Shown here piece by piece: positions 27,376-36,466 of a stretch of DNA of 64,000 nt (position 1 is its first letter; every line of letters begins with the position of its first letter). The notes beneath the pieces were generated by a model that saw only the letters and a program-made list of their open reading frames with translations, made no database searches and was not told the DNA's origin. The stretch is from Iocasia fonsfrigidae (GTDB lineage: Bacteria > Bacillota > Halanaerobiia > Halanaerobiales > DTU029), in the NCBI RefSeq assembly GCF_017751145.1, contig NZ_CP046640.1, positions 848,137-912,136 of the forward strand, read 5' to 3'. A program made the translations under genes and the position numbers.

Positions 27376-29544
27376 ATGGTGAAACAGGGAAAAGATATTG
27401 TTTTTACACTTGATATAGGGACCAGAACTGTAATTGGACTAGTTATTGAATATAGAGATGATCTTTACAGGATTATTGATTCAGAGGTAGTGGAGCATGA
27501 GGAAAGGGCTATGCTTGATGGTCAGATACATAATGTTAATCAGGTTGCTAGACAGGTAAAGTTAGTTAAAGAAAGATTAGAAGAGAGACTGGGTATTATC
27601 TTAGAAAGAGTGGCGATTGCAGCTGCTGGTAGGGCACTCAGGACAGTAGATTATGATAATATTGTTGAGTTTGATGGCAAGAAAACTATTACAGCTGAAG
27701 ATGTTCAGGCCCTGGAGTTTAGTGCTGTTCAAAAAGCGCAGACACAACTAGCTTCCTCAGGTAATGCCGGGGATCTTGCCCGGGATTATCATTTTGTTGC
27801 TTATAGTGTCAGGGAATATATTCTTGATGGTATGAATATAGGGAGTTTAGAGGGTCAACGGGGCCATAAGATTGAAGCGAAGATTATAGCTACTTTTCTA
27901 CCGAGGATTGTTGTTGATTCACTCTTAACTGTGGTCAGTGAGGCTGACCTGGAGGTTGATTATTTAACACTGGAGCCGATTGCTGTGTCCAGTGTTGTGA
28001 TACCAAAAGACATGTATAACTTCAATCTGGCCCTGGTTGATATAGGGGCAGGAACCTCAGATATAGCAATAACTAAGGGGGGTTCCATGATAGCCTATGC
28101 CATGGTACCAGTAGCTGGAGATGAGATTACAGAGTCTCTGGCTGAACACTACCTCCTTGATTATAATACAGGTGAGAAACTTAAACGTTCTTTGATTCAG
28201 GGAGGGGAGATGACTGTCAGGAATATTTTGAGTCAGGAGATTACTATTCCTGCTGAGGAAGCTGTAGAATCTATCAGGCCTGTAGTTCAGAGCCTTGCTT
28301 CACAGATAGCTGAGTCAATCCTGATGCAGAATAAAAAGGAGCCTCAGGCAGTTATGTGTGTAGGTGGTGGGAGTTTGACTCCTGGTCTCCTGGAGGAGAT
28401 AGCCAGTGTGCTTGGATTACCAGCAGAACGAGTAGGGGTTAAGGACTATAGTGATATAAAAAATATAGCCGGCTCAGTAGATGCTGTTAGTAAATCTCAG
28501 GTCAATACACCTATTGGTATTGCTATTTCTTCACATAAAGATAAGAGAAAAACGTCATTTCTTAATATTGAGGTTAATGGGGTAAATTATCAACTTTTGA
28601 CCCTTGATCGGCCTACTGTGGCTGATGCCCTGCTGGCTGCTGAAATTGATTTTCGGAAACTGCGGGGTATTCCAGGTATGGGTTTAACATGTACTGTCAA
28701 TGGTGAGTTAAAGACAATCAAGGGTTCACTGGGTACTCCTGGCAAGGTTTTACTAAATGGCAGTGAGGTTGAGGACCTGGAAAGGATTATTTCCTCCAGG
28801 GATAAGATTGTCTTTGAACCTGGTGAAGAGGGGCATGATGCCCGGGGAGTAATTAGTGATGTCTTGCCTGAGCTTAGCTCTGTTCAAATTTTGATCAATG
28901 GAGAAAGAGTTAATCTGGATGCATTTATTTACCAGAATGGTCTGCAGGTTACTGAGGATGCAGTACTTGAGGATGGTGCAGAGATTAAATATTATCAGCT
29001 TGAAACAGTCAGGGATGTAGTAGCTTCATTTTATAAAAAAGACCCAACTCTATTAAGAAATGAATATATTAGCTATAAAGTTAATGGAAGGGATTATTAT
29101 TATCCTGCTGAAGGGATACTAGTGCTTTCTGATGGTCTCCCACTTGATCTTGATCTACCTGTAGAGGAATGTAAGGGGCTTGAGATAATCGAGAGTAGTA
29201 ATAAAGACTTGACAATAAATAAGCTATTAAATAGTGAGCTTAAGGATTCTATTAGGATAGAGTTTAATGGCAGTCGCTTAGAAATACCCACCAGTAATAA
29301 GATATATTGCAATAAAAAAATAGTTGATAAAGAATACCGTATAAAAGATGGGGATGAAATAAAATATAGCCTTTCCCCGCTTACTATTAATAAGGTGTTT
29401 GACTTTATTAGTTATAAAATTACTCCTTTTAATGAAAACTATAGCTTAACAATTAATGGAAAAGAAGCCGGCCTGGAAGAACAGGTTGTTGAAGGAGATA
29501 AAATTGAACTTAGTTTTGGTAAAAGGCTTGGTTATAAGGGTTAA
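27376..29544 (+). CDS. FtsA-like actin-fold protein with long C-terminal extension
   Basis: A 722-residue protein. Residues 1-365 have the FtsA/PilM actin-like ATPase pattern: FTLDIGTRTVIGLV (phosphate 1) near residue 10, ALVDIGAGTSDIAI (phosphate 2) near 220, and CVGGGSLTPGL (adenosine) near 330. The SHS2-like insertion typical of FtsA lies between. About 355 further residues contain repeated short modules with an ING..V..L.DGdEIkY pattern resembling beta-grasp or ubiquitin-like units. Ordinary FtsA is about 420 residues and ends in an amphipathic helix, which is not evident here. It probably assembles at the membrane or division site, but it stands apart from any ftsZ gene, so a role is only inferred. 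Confidence 0.75.
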   Translation: MVKQGKDIVFTLDIGTRTVIGLVIEYRDDLYRIIDSEVVEHEERAMLDGQIHNVNQVARQVKLVKERLEERLGIILERVAIAAAGRALRTVDYDNIVEFDGKKTITAEDVQALEFSAVQKAQTQLASSGNAGDLARDYHFVAYSVREYILDGMNIGSLEGQRGHKIEAKIIATFLPRIVVDSLLTVVSEADLEVDYLTLEPIAVSSVVIPKDMYNFNLALVDIGAGTSDIAITKGGSMIAYAMVPVAGDEITESLAEHYLLDYNTGEKLKRSLIQGGEMTVRNILSQEITIPAEEAVESIRPVVQSLASQIAESILMQNKKEPQAVMCVGGGSLTPGLLEEIASVLGLPAERVGVKDYSDIKNIAGSVDAVSKSQVNTPIGIAISSHKDKRKTSFLNIEVNGVNYQLLTLDRPTVADALLAAEIDFRKLRGIPGMGLTCTVNGELKTIKGSLGTPGKVLLNGSEVEDLERIISSRDKIVFEPGEEGHDARGVISDVLPELSSVQILINGERVNLDAFIYQNGLQVTEDAVLEDGAEIKYYQLETVRDVVASFYKKDPTLLRNEYISYKVNGRDYYYPAEGILVLSDGLPLDLDLPVEECKGLEIIESSNKDLTINKLLNSELKDSIRIEFNGSRLEIPTSNKIYCNKKIVDKEYRIKDGDEIKYSLSPLTINKVFDFISYKITPFNENYSLTINGKEAGLEEQVVEGDKIELSFGKRLGYKG

Positions 29545-29552
29545 ATAAATGT

Positions 29553-29984
29553 TTATAGACTGTGATAAAGGAGAGCGATGCTTACCCCCAAGAGACTACC
29601 AGCTAGTACTTCAAAAGGGGTATGACCTACTAATTCCTTAAGGTCTTTTTTGATTAACTCTTTATCAAAACCGTGTTTTAGCTGTAAAGGGTCAAGGTGT
29701 TTTAAGAGGTGGTTTAGGAGATTGGCCTGTTCGCCAACAGCCCGTCTAACACCACCAGCATCATAGATGATTATTAAGGAAAAGACGCTTACTACAGCAA
29801 ATAGGTCAGATGTAAATCCATATTTTAAACCGATTAAGGTTGCTAGTGTTGAGACAAAAGATGAATGTGAACTGGGCATACCACCTGACCCCAGGATGCG
29901 GGTAATGTCAAAAGGGTATTTTGTAAAAATTTTTAGGGTCTGGGCAGTACAGAGAGAGAGAAGTGATAGCTCAAGTATGTTCAT
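29553..29984 (-). CDS. DUF212 divergent PAP2-family membrane protein
   Basis: A 143-residue membrane protein. LGSGGMPSSHSSFVSTLATLIG near residue 35 and DAGGVRRAVGEQA near 80 are the conserved blocks of the DUF212 (acid phosphatase/vanadium haloperoxidase-related) family, which includes B. subtilis YuiD; a late GHTPFEVLAG block also fits. The enzymatic role is unproven. The frame stays open upstream to 30188 through the dispersed repeat at 30071-30201, but the family begins at MNILEL, so ATG 29984 with AAGGA upstream is chosen. It converges on the FtsA-like gene, 8 bases apart. Confidence 0.85.
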   Translation of the reverse strand: MNILELSLLSLCTAQTLKIFTKYPFDITRILGSGGMPSSHSSFVSTLATLIGLKYGFTSDLFAVVSVFSLIIIYDAGGVRRAVGEQANLLNHLLKHLDPLQLKHGFDKELIKKDLKELVGHTPFEVLAGSLLGVSIALLYHSL

Positions 29985-30070
29985 ATTTAAAATCCTTTCT
30001 TTTTCAAAGTTATGCTTCTTTACAATGATTAAAGCAGATATGTATTTTAAGATTATGGATAAAATTCTAA

Positions 30071-30201
30071 AGACCGACAAATATATTTGCTTCCCTTGTC
30101 GTAGCTCCGGCGTCCTGCCTCCGCTTACTGTCGAGAAATTGTCTTTCGGCGTCCATGCCTCCAGACAATTTCTAGAGTCGTCCAACAAATATATTTGTCT
30201 G
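30071..30201. repeat. Dispersed palindromic repeat, full copy
   Basis: Ends: GACAAATATATTTG at 30076-30089 and its inverse CAAATATATTTGTC at 30186-30199. Inside, AGAAATTGTCT (30134-30144) and AGACAATTTCT (30163-30173) form a second hairpin, with CGGCGTCC blocks around it. A tail TGATAA...CTTTGTGTAAGAA follows at 30207-30235. The same modules recur at 37448, 39331 and 57941. There is no coding capacity of its own. It lies between the divergent DUF212 gene and folC. Confidence 0.75.
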
Positions 30202-30300
30202 TATTATGATAACATGTTGACTTTGTGTAAGAAGAATTTTATAAAATAGTACAATCATTTTCAAGTATAAAAATTAAAGAATGACAGGGGGATATATAGT

Positions 30301-31683
30301 TTGGATAAGAGAAATTCACAGGATAATCCCTATAGATACATTAATTCTTTTGCTAAATTTGGCAGTAAGGATGGTTATAAACCTGGTTTAGAGAGAATAG
30401 AGCAGTTGTTAGCTTATTTCGGTCACCCGGAATCTAAGCTTAAAATTATACATGTTGCCGGGAGTAATGGGAAGGGTTCAACAATTGCCTTTCTGGAGTC
30501 TATTTACTATTCTGCTGGCTATAGAGTGGGTGCTTATACCTCACCACATCTTTTGGAATTCAATGAAAGGATCAGGGTTAATAAAGAGTTAATTACTACT
30601 ACTGAACTTGCCGAGATAGTTGCTGAGATAAAGGCAGCTGTGAAGTGGCTTTCTACTACACCCTATGGTCGCCCTTCTTACTTTGAGATTGTTACGGTAA
30701 TTGCCTTTCTTTATTTTTATCGTAAGGGTGTTGATCTTGTGATGCTTGAAGTAGGTCTGGGCGGCAGACTTGATGCTACTAATGTAATCAAAAAACCTCT
30801 TTTAAGTGTTATTACTAGCATTAGTCTGGAACACACAGCTATTCTGGGTGATTCTATCATAGAAATTGCCAGGGAAAAGGCCGGTATAATTAAGAGTAAC
30901 TGCCCAGTTCTTACTGCTGTAAACAATAAAGATGCCCTTGAAGTAATAAGAGAGTTATCTGTTAATAATAAGGCTACTTTAAAGTCTATTGATAATTTAT
31001 TTACTTTCATTCTTAAAGAAAGTGGACTTGAAGGTCAGGTCTTTACCTTAAAATACAGGGGCCTGGGACTTAAAGCAGCTGGACTTGAAGAGGGAAAAAA
31101 TAGAGAGAAGTTTAAAGAATTAGAGGGGGATTATTTTATAAAACTGGCCGGGAAACACCAGCTTAGAAATGCTGTGCTGGCGGTAGCTGTTGTAGCAGAA
31201 AATACTCCTGAATTTAAGGTAGATAAACAGGACCTGATAGCTGGCTTGAAAACTGCTTTTATTCCTGGGCGTATAGAGCTGTTTTCAAAAAAGCCGCAGG
31301 TATTGCTTGATGGGGCACATAATCCAGAAAGTTTAAGTAGTCTTATAGAGTTTTTACTTAGTAATACAGGGGAGTTAGGGAAAAAGATAGTCGTTCTTTC
31401 TATTCTAAAGGATAAAGATATATTTGCGATGATTAGGCTTTTTAAGCTGCTTGATAGTGTTGAATTAATAATTACTGATAATGGAAATGAAAGGGCACTC
31501 CCCCCAGAAAAGATTAAATCTATTGCTGATGAACTGGGGATTCCAAATCTGCTTTATCCTGATATTAGGACTGCTATTAAGCAGGCTCTGTTAAAGATAT
31601 CAGAGGGGGATTTTCTCTGTATAACAGGTTCATTATATACTGTTGGGGCAGCTAAGAAATATTTATTATCAAACAATAGTTAG
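30301..31683 (+). CDS. folC: Folylpolyglutamate synthase / dihydrofolate synthase
   Basis: A 460-residue Mur-ligase-fold enzyme. The P-loop GSNGKGST is near residue 55, SPHLLEFNERI near 81, the GLGGRLDATNV block near 152 and DGAHNPES near 337, all typical of FolC. It adds glutamate to folates using ATP. The start is TTG 30301 after AGGGGG at 30287-30292. A SPOR-domain gene follows 71 bases downstream, an arrangement seen in related Firmicutes. Confidence 0.95.
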   Translation: MDKRNSQDNPYRYINSFAKFGSKDGYKPGLERIEQLLAYFGHPESKLKIIHVAGSNGKGSTIAFLESIYYSAGYRVGAYTSPHLLEFNERIRVNKELITTTELAEIVAEIKAAVKWLSTTPYGRPSYFEIVTVIAFLYFYRKGVDLVMLEVGLGGRLDATNVIKKPLLSVITSISLEHTAILGDSIIEIAREKAGIIKSNCPVLTAVNNKDALEVIRELSVNNKATLKSIDNLFTFILKESGLEGQVFTLKYRGLGLKAAGLEEGKNREKFKELEGDYFIKLAGKHQLRNAVLAVAVVAENTPEFKVDKQDLIAGLKTAFIPGRIELFSKKPQVLLDGAHNPESLSSLIEFLLSNTGELGKKIVVLSILKDKDIFAMIRLFKLLDSVELIITDNGNERALPPEKIKSIADELGIPNLLYPDIRTAIKQALLKISEGDFLCITGSLYTVGAAKKYLLSNNS

Positions 31684-31754
31684 ATGTCTTACTGGAATAA
31701 AATAAGACAAATAATCATAATAGTAATAGTAGTGAAGAAGGGAGTGATTGGTTA

Positions 31755-32237
31755 ATGGAGAGGAGAAACAGTCTTTCTCTTACAACTGTTGTCATTGTGT
31801 TAGCTTTATTTGCCCTTTTTGTCGGATATCTACTGGGGAACTGGATTATTCAACTGGTTGTTGGTACTTCCCCTGATGATAGTTCACAGCTTACTGAAAA
31901 TAAAGTGGTGGAAGAAGAAATTATTGTTGAGGATGATAATGATAGTGACCTCGAATCATCAACAAGGTATATTTCCGAAGATAAGAATGATCAAAAAACT
32001 ATCAGTATTAATCAACAATTAAGTGGTGATGTCTTTGTTGTTCAGGTTGGGGCCTTTAGTTCTTACAACAATGCGGTAGTATTAAAAGAAGAGCTGGCCA
32101 GTAAGGGTTTTCAAGCTGTTATAACTGAAGGGGAACCATTTAAGGTACAGCTGGGGGCTACTACAGATAGAGAGAAAGCAGAAAAAACTAAAGAAGAAAT
32201 TAAAAAACTCGGCTATGATGCCTTTATTACCCACTGA
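31755..32237 (+). CDS. SPOR-domain membrane protein
   Basis: A 160-residue protein with one N-terminal transmembrane helix (about residues 8-28), an acidic, low-complexity linker (29-85) and a C-terminal SPOR domain (about 90-160: FVVQVGAFSSYNNAVVLKEEL, ending in LGYDAFITH). SPOR domains bind denuded glycan strands in septal peptidoglycan, so an exported division-associated role is likely. The stop codon lies in the loop of the terminator at 32230-32254. Confidence 0.88.
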   Translation: MERRNSLSLTTVVIVLALFALFVGYLLGNWIIQLVVGTSPDDSSQLTENKVVEEEIIVEDDNDSDLESSTRYISEDKNDQKTISINQQLSGDVFVVQVGAFSSYNNAVVLKEELASKGFQAVITEGEPFKVQLGATTDREKAEKTKEEIKKLGYDAFITH

Positions 32238-32254
32238 ATAGTGGGAATTTTTTT
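32230..32254 (+). terminator. Intrinsic terminator of the folC-SPOR unit
   Basis: CCCACT at 32230-32235 pairs with AGTGGG at 32240-32245, followed by AATTTTTTTT. Confidence 0.85.
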
Positions 32255-32259
32255 TCGGG

Positions 32260-32288
32260 TTGTTTTTGTCCCACGGATGCGTTATAAT
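32260..32288 (+). promoter_or_regulatory. Promoter of the rnf operon
   Basis: TTGTTT at 32260-32265 and TATAAT at 32283-32288 with a 17-bp spacer, between the preceding terminator and rnfC. The leader is about 70 bases. Confidence 0.6.
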
Positions 32289-32365
32289 ATGTTTAGCATT
32301 TTAGAGTGCAGAAGGTTGCTAGAAAAATTTGTATTTTTAGTAAAAGCAAAGGGGTGAATTGATTA

Positions 32366-33691
32366 GTGGGTGTATTAACATTTAAACAAGGGATTCATCC
32401 AGAGTATAATAAGCAGTTGAGTAAGGATAAACCCTTTAAAAAAGCAAAGCGACCGGAAATTGTAACGATACCTCTTCAGCAGCATATTGGTGCTCCGTGT
32501 AAACCTCTTGTAAAGAAAGGTGACCACGTTGACCTGGGTCAGAAGATAGGTGATAGTGATAGTTTTGTTTCTGCCCCGGTTCATGCATCTGTGTCAGGAG
32601 TAATTAAGGAGATTAAGAAAGTAATGACACCTGTTGGGAAAAAAGCAGATGCAATTGTCATTGAAGCCGATGAAGAAGATCTGCTGGCTGAAGGTATAAA
32701 ACCAAGGGGAGAGCTGGCAGAACTAGACCCTGCGGATATAAAGGATATTGTTCGTGAGGCCGGGATTGTAGGAATGGGAGGGGCTATGTTCCCAACCCAT
32801 GTAAAGCTGGCGGTGCCTGATGGTAAAGAAGTAGAGTATATTATTTTAAATGGGGCTGAATGTGAGCCGTATCTTACTGTTGATCATCGGATGATGATTG
32901 AGAGACCGGGTGATATAGTATTTGGTCTTCAAGCACTTATGAAAGCTACTGGTGCTAAAAATGGGATCATCGGTATTGAAGAAAACAAGCCTGAAGCAAT
33001 TGAAGTTATGCAGCAAGCAGTTCTTAGTGAGGAAGGATTAGAGGTTAAGGTACTGGCGACCAAATATCCACAGGGTGGTGAAAAGATGTTAATTAAAGCC
33101 ATCCTTGACCGGGAAGTCCCGGCAGGAGGATTGCCCCTTGATGTGGGTGTGGTGGTTAACAACATAAGTACTGCTGTGGCTGTAAGAGATGCTATCAAAG
33201 AGGGTATGCCTCTTGTTGAGCGTTCTGTAACAGTTACTGGCAGGGGTATTAAAGAACCGATAAATCTTATTTATCGGATAGGAACACTTGTTAGTGAATT
33301 AATAGCTGAAGCAGGTGGTTTTGTTGGTAAACCTGGTAAGGTTATTCTGGGGGGACCGATGACTGGTTTTGCTCAGACAGTAATAGATCTGCCTGCTGTA
33401 AAGGGTACTTCAGGTGTACTGGTTTTGCCAGAGGATGAGGTAGCAGATTTTGAACCTGCTCCCTGTATTAAGTGTGCTCGCTGTGTTGATGTCTGTCCAC
33501 AGTTTTTAATGCCTGTTAATCTGGCAAATTACACTGAACATGAGATGTTTGAGGAGCTAGAGAAATATCAGATTCTTAACTGTATCGAGTGTGGTTCCTG
33601 TTCTTTTATCTGTCCAGCTAAAAGACCTTTGATGCAGTATATTAAAATGGGAAAAGCTGAAGTAATAGCCAGGAAACGCAAGGAAAAATAA
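32366..33691 (+). CDS. rnfC: Rnf complex subunit RnfC
   Basis: A 441-residue electron-transport subunit. An N-terminal barrel-sandwich region leads to the NAD/FMN-binding domain (VGMGGAMFPTHVKL near residue 134, NGAECEPYLTVDHRMM near 158). Two [4Fe-4S] motifs follow, CIKCARCVDVCP near 368 and CIECGSCSFICP near 407. RnfC passes electrons to or from NAD(H) in the ferredoxin:NAD+ oxidoreductase that pumps Na+ or H+. GTG start after AAAGGGGTGA. First gene of rnfCDGEAB. Confidence 0.97.
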   Translation: MGVLTFKQGIHPEYNKQLSKDKPFKKAKRPEIVTIPLQQHIGAPCKPLVKKGDHVDLGQKIGDSDSFVSAPVHASVSGVIKEIKKVMTPVGKKADAIVIEADEEDLLAEGIKPRGELAELDPADIKDIVREAGIVGMGGAMFPTHVKLAVPDGKEVEYIILNGAECEPYLTVDHRMMIERPGDIVFGLQALMKATGAKNGIIGIEENKPEAIEVMQQAVLSEEGLEVKVLATKYPQGGEKMLIKAILDREVPAGGLPLDVGVVVNNISTAVAVRDAIKEGMPLVERSVTVTGRGIKEPINLIYRIGTLVSELIAEAGGFVGKPGKVILGGPMTGFAQTVIDLPAVKGTSGVLVLPEDEVADFEPAPCIKCARCVDVCPQFLMPVNLANYTEHEMFEELEKYQILNCIECGSCSFICPAKRPLMQYIKMGKAEVIARKRKEK

Positions 33692-33709
33692 AAGGGGATG
33701 AAATATAAT

Positions 33710-34687
33710 ATGAATAATAATCAGCAATTAGTAGTTTCATCATCCCCTCATGTAAGGGATGTAACTACTGTAAGTCAGATTATGTGGTCGGTAGTGTTGG
33801 CTCTTCTACCTGCTGTAATAGCAGCGGTATACTTTTTCAAGCTTCAGGCCCTCGCTATCATTATTGTAAGTATTATAGGAGCGGTTTTAACAGAACTTAT
33901 TTTTCAAAAGGTAAGGAATAAAAAGATTACTATTGATGATGGGAGTGCAGTTATAACTGGAATATTACTGGCTTTAACACTTCCCCCTACTATGCCTTTA
34001 TGGATGGTTTTTTTAGGTAGTGTTGTAGCAGTTGGTTTAGGCAAGCAGGTTTTTGGGGGATTAGGTTATAATCCTTTTAACCCTGCTCTGGTTGGTAGGG
34101 CTTTTCTAATGGCAGCCTATACTGTCAAGATGACGACCTGGGTAGCTCCGATAAATAGTGGGAGCTCTTCTGTCAAGATGTTAATAGGCCAGTTAGCTGG
34201 AAGAAATGTAGATCTTGTTTCAACTGCAACACCACTTAATTTAGCTGGTAAAGGAGAGATAACGGAGTATTGGAATCTCTTTATAGGTCATATTGGTGGT
34301 TCTCTGGGAGAGACATCAGCTTTTGCTCTTTTGCTAGGTGCCGCTTATTTGATTTATAAAGGATATATCAGCTGGCGGATTCCAGCAGGTATGATTGCTT
34401 CTGTTTTTATTTTATCTATGATTTTTGGTCAGGATCCAATTTTTCATGTACTAGCTGGTGGTCTTGTGTTAGGGGCCTTTTACATGGCTACTGATATGGT
34501 AACTTCACCAATAACTAAAATGGGCCGCTGGATATTTGGTATTGGGGCTGGAACTCTGGTAGTAATTATTCGTATCTGGGGTGGGTATCCAGAAGGGGTA
34601 TTATACTCCATTTTATTGATGAATACTGCTGTTCCCCTCCTTAATCGTTATACCAGGCCGCGTAGTTTTGGGGAGGTGACTTCCTGA
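33710..34687 (+). CDS. rnfD: Rnf complex subunit RnfD
   Basis: A 325-residue multispanning membrane subunit with about 9-10 helices. STATPL near residue 178 holds the threonine that carries covalent FMN in RnfD/NqrB proteins, and NPFNPALVGRAF near 125 is a family landmark. ATG 33710 is preferred to ATG 33698, because the AAAGGGGATGA site overlaps the latter. The stop overlaps the start of rnfG (TGATG), indicating coupling. Confidence 0.95.
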   Translation: MNNNQQLVVSSSPHVRDVTTVSQIMWSVVLALLPAVIAAVYFFKLQALAIIIVSIIGAVLTELIFQKVRNKKITIDDGSAVITGILLALTLPPTMPLWMVFLGSVVAVGLGKQVFGGLGYNPFNPALVGRAFLMAAYTVKMTTWVAPINSGSSSVKMLIGQLAGRNVDLVSTATPLNLAGKGEITEYWNLFIGHIGGSLGETSAFALLLGAAYLIYKGYISWRIPAGMIASVFILSMIFGQDPIFHVLAGGLVLGAFYMATDMVTSPITKMGRWIFGIGAGTLVVIIRIWGGYPEGVLYSILLMNTAVPLLNRYTRPRSFGEVTS

Positions 34688-35220
34688 TGAAGAAATTAGT
34701 TTTGACATTAACTGTTCTGGGTCTTATATCTGCTTTAGTGCTGGCCTTTGTTTTTCAATGGACTAAACCATTGATAGCAGAACATGCAGCTCAAAGAAAA
34801 AAAGAGGCTATCCTGGCTGTTCTCCCTCAATCAGATGATTATACTGAAGTAAGTAAAAATGGTGTTACTTTCTTTGAAGGTAATAAAGCCGGTGAGGTTG
34901 CTGTCAGTCTTACAGGTGGAGGTTTCCAGGGAGAGATAGAATTAATGCTTGGGGCTAATCCGACCCAGGGTATTATCTATGGTATTCGGATACTGGAACA
35001 TTCAGAAACCCCCGGGCTTGGTGCTAATATTGAAGGAGAGGGTTTCCTGAAAAACTTTACAGATAAACCCTTTGGTGATTATCAGGTAGTAAAGAGGCCT
35101 GTAGAGAAAGCAAGTGAAGTTGAGGCCATTTCAGGGGCGACTATTTCATCTGATAAGGTTACTACTATAGTTGAGCAGGCTGTACAGGAACTTAGGCGGG
35201 CCTATGGGGGTGGTATGTAA
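34687..35220 (+). CDS. rnfG: Rnf complex subunit RnfG
   Basis: A 177-residue subunit with one N-terminal membrane helix (residues 4-24) and a periplasmic FMN-binding domain. EAISGATISSDKV near residue 146 contains the threonine for covalent FMN attachment. HSETPGLGANIEG near 105 is also conserved. Start and stop codons overlap both neighbours (TGATG and TAATG), so it is translated in step with rnfD and rnfE. Confidence 0.95.
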   Translation: MKKLVLTLTVLGLISALVLAFVFQWTKPLIAEHAAQRKKEAILAVLPQSDDYTEVSKNGVTFFEGNKAGEVAVSLTGGGFQGEIELMLGANPTQGIIYGIRILEHSETPGLGANIEGEGFLKNFTDKPFGDYQVVKRPVEKASEVEAISGATISSDKVTTIVEQAVQELRRAYGGGM

Positions 35221-35834
35221 TGCAGTTATTAAAGGATTTTAAAAATGGGCTCTGGAATGAAAACCCGATTTTCAGACTGGTGATTGGTATGTGTCCAACA
35301 CTGGCGGTAACCAATACTGCTACAAATGGACTGGCTATGGGTCTAGCTACCAGTTTTGTTCTACTGGCCTCTGAGATTGTTATTTCCATAATAAAAAAGT
35401 TAATACCAAATGATGTGAGGATACCGAGTTATATCTTAATAATTGCTACATTTGTTACCTTTGTAGATTATTTTCTCAAGGCCTTTTTTCCGGGGATTGC
35501 TGCTTCCTTAAGTTTATTTATTCCGCTAATTGTGGTAAACTGCCTGATATTAGGTAGGAATGAGGCCTTTGCTTCTCGAAATCCACTCTTAAATTCAATT
35601 GCTGATGCAGTTGGAATGGGAATTGGTTTTACCTGGGCTCTGACACTGCTTGGTGTTGTACGCGAATTACTTGGTATGGGTTCAATCTTTAGTTTTCAAA
35701 TCTTTAAGCTGGCTGCTGAAGGCGGCTGGTATGAACCGATGATTATTATGATCCTTCCAGCTGGTGCTTTTATTTCACTGGGAATACTGGTTGGGTTGAT
35801 GAATTATATTTCTAGAAAAGGGGTGAAGGAATAA
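35220..35834 (+). CDS. rnfE: Rnf complex subunit RnfE
   Basis: A 204-residue integral membrane subunit with six helices. ENPIFRLVIGMCPTLAVT near residue 12 and GRNEAFASRNP near 115 are RnfE/NqrD signatures; a cysteine in the first block belongs to the membrane-embedded iron site formed with RnfA. It starts on the overlapping TAATG of rnfG and ends on the start of rnfA. Confidence 0.95.
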   Translation: MQLLKDFKNGLWNENPIFRLVIGMCPTLAVTNTATNGLAMGLATSFVLLASEIVISIIKKLIPNDVRIPSYILIIATFVTFVDYFLKAFFPGIAASLSLFIPLIVVNCLILGRNEAFASRNPLLNSIADAVGMGIGFTWALTLLGVVRELLGMGSIFSFQIFKLAAEGGWYEPMIIMILPAGAFISLGILVGLMNYISRKGVKE

Positions 35835-36424
35835 TGGAACAATTCACCCAGATTGTACTACTTTTTGTTAGTACTGTATTGGTTAATAATTTTATCTTGG
35901 TCAGGTTTCTTGGTATCTGTCCTTTCCTGGGGGTATCCAGACAGGTTGAGACGGCTTTTAGTATGGGAATGGCAACAACCTTTGTGATGACTATTACCGG
36001 AGCTGCTACCTGGTTAATAAATACCTTTATCCTGGAAGCCTATGGTCTTGAGTTTTTACAATATGTTTCTTTTATTATTGTAATCGCCTCACTGGTGCAG
36101 TTTGTAGAGATGTTTATTAAAAAGAGTAGTCCTGTTCTTTATAAGGCCCTGGGGATTTTTCTGCCTTTGATCACGACAAATTGTGCTATCCTGGGTCTGG
36201 CACTCTTAATTCCCTTAAATGGCTATAATTTTATTGAGAGTGTTGTTTTTGGTTTTAGTGCTGGGGTAGGATTTACATTAGCTATCTCTCTGATGGCTGG
36301 TTTGCGGGAGACTATTGAATTTGCAGATGTGCCTGAGGTACTTAAGGGTGTACCGATTACTCTGCTTATTGCAGGTATTATGGCCATGGCCTTTATGGGT
36401 TTTTCCGGCTTGATTTCAATGTAG
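35834..36424 (+). CDS. rnfA: Rnf complex subunit RnfA
   Basis: A 196-residue integral membrane subunit, homologous to RnfE but inverted in the membrane. VNNFILVRFLGICPFLGVS near residue 18 and TTNCAILGLAL near 115 supply the cysteines of the intramembrane iron centre. It lies between rnfE and rnfB in one operon. Confidence 0.95.
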   Translation: MEQFTQIVLLFVSTVLVNNFILVRFLGICPFLGVSRQVETAFSMGMATTFVMTITGAATWLINTFILEAYGLEFLQYVSFIIVIASLVQFVEMFIKKSSPVLYKALGIFLPLITTNCAILGLALLIPLNGYNFIESVVFGFSAGVGFTLAISLMAGLRETIEFADVPEVLKGVPITLLIAGIMAMAFMGFSGLISM

Positions 36425-36466
36425 TTTATATATAAAAAAATGTACGGACCTCGGAGGTGAGATAAA

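Noticed and set aside
29985-30188. Upstream extension of the DUF212 gene to a 211-residue protein
   Set aside because: The added residues are translated repeat element and have no ribosome binding site; the family starts at the ATG at 29984.
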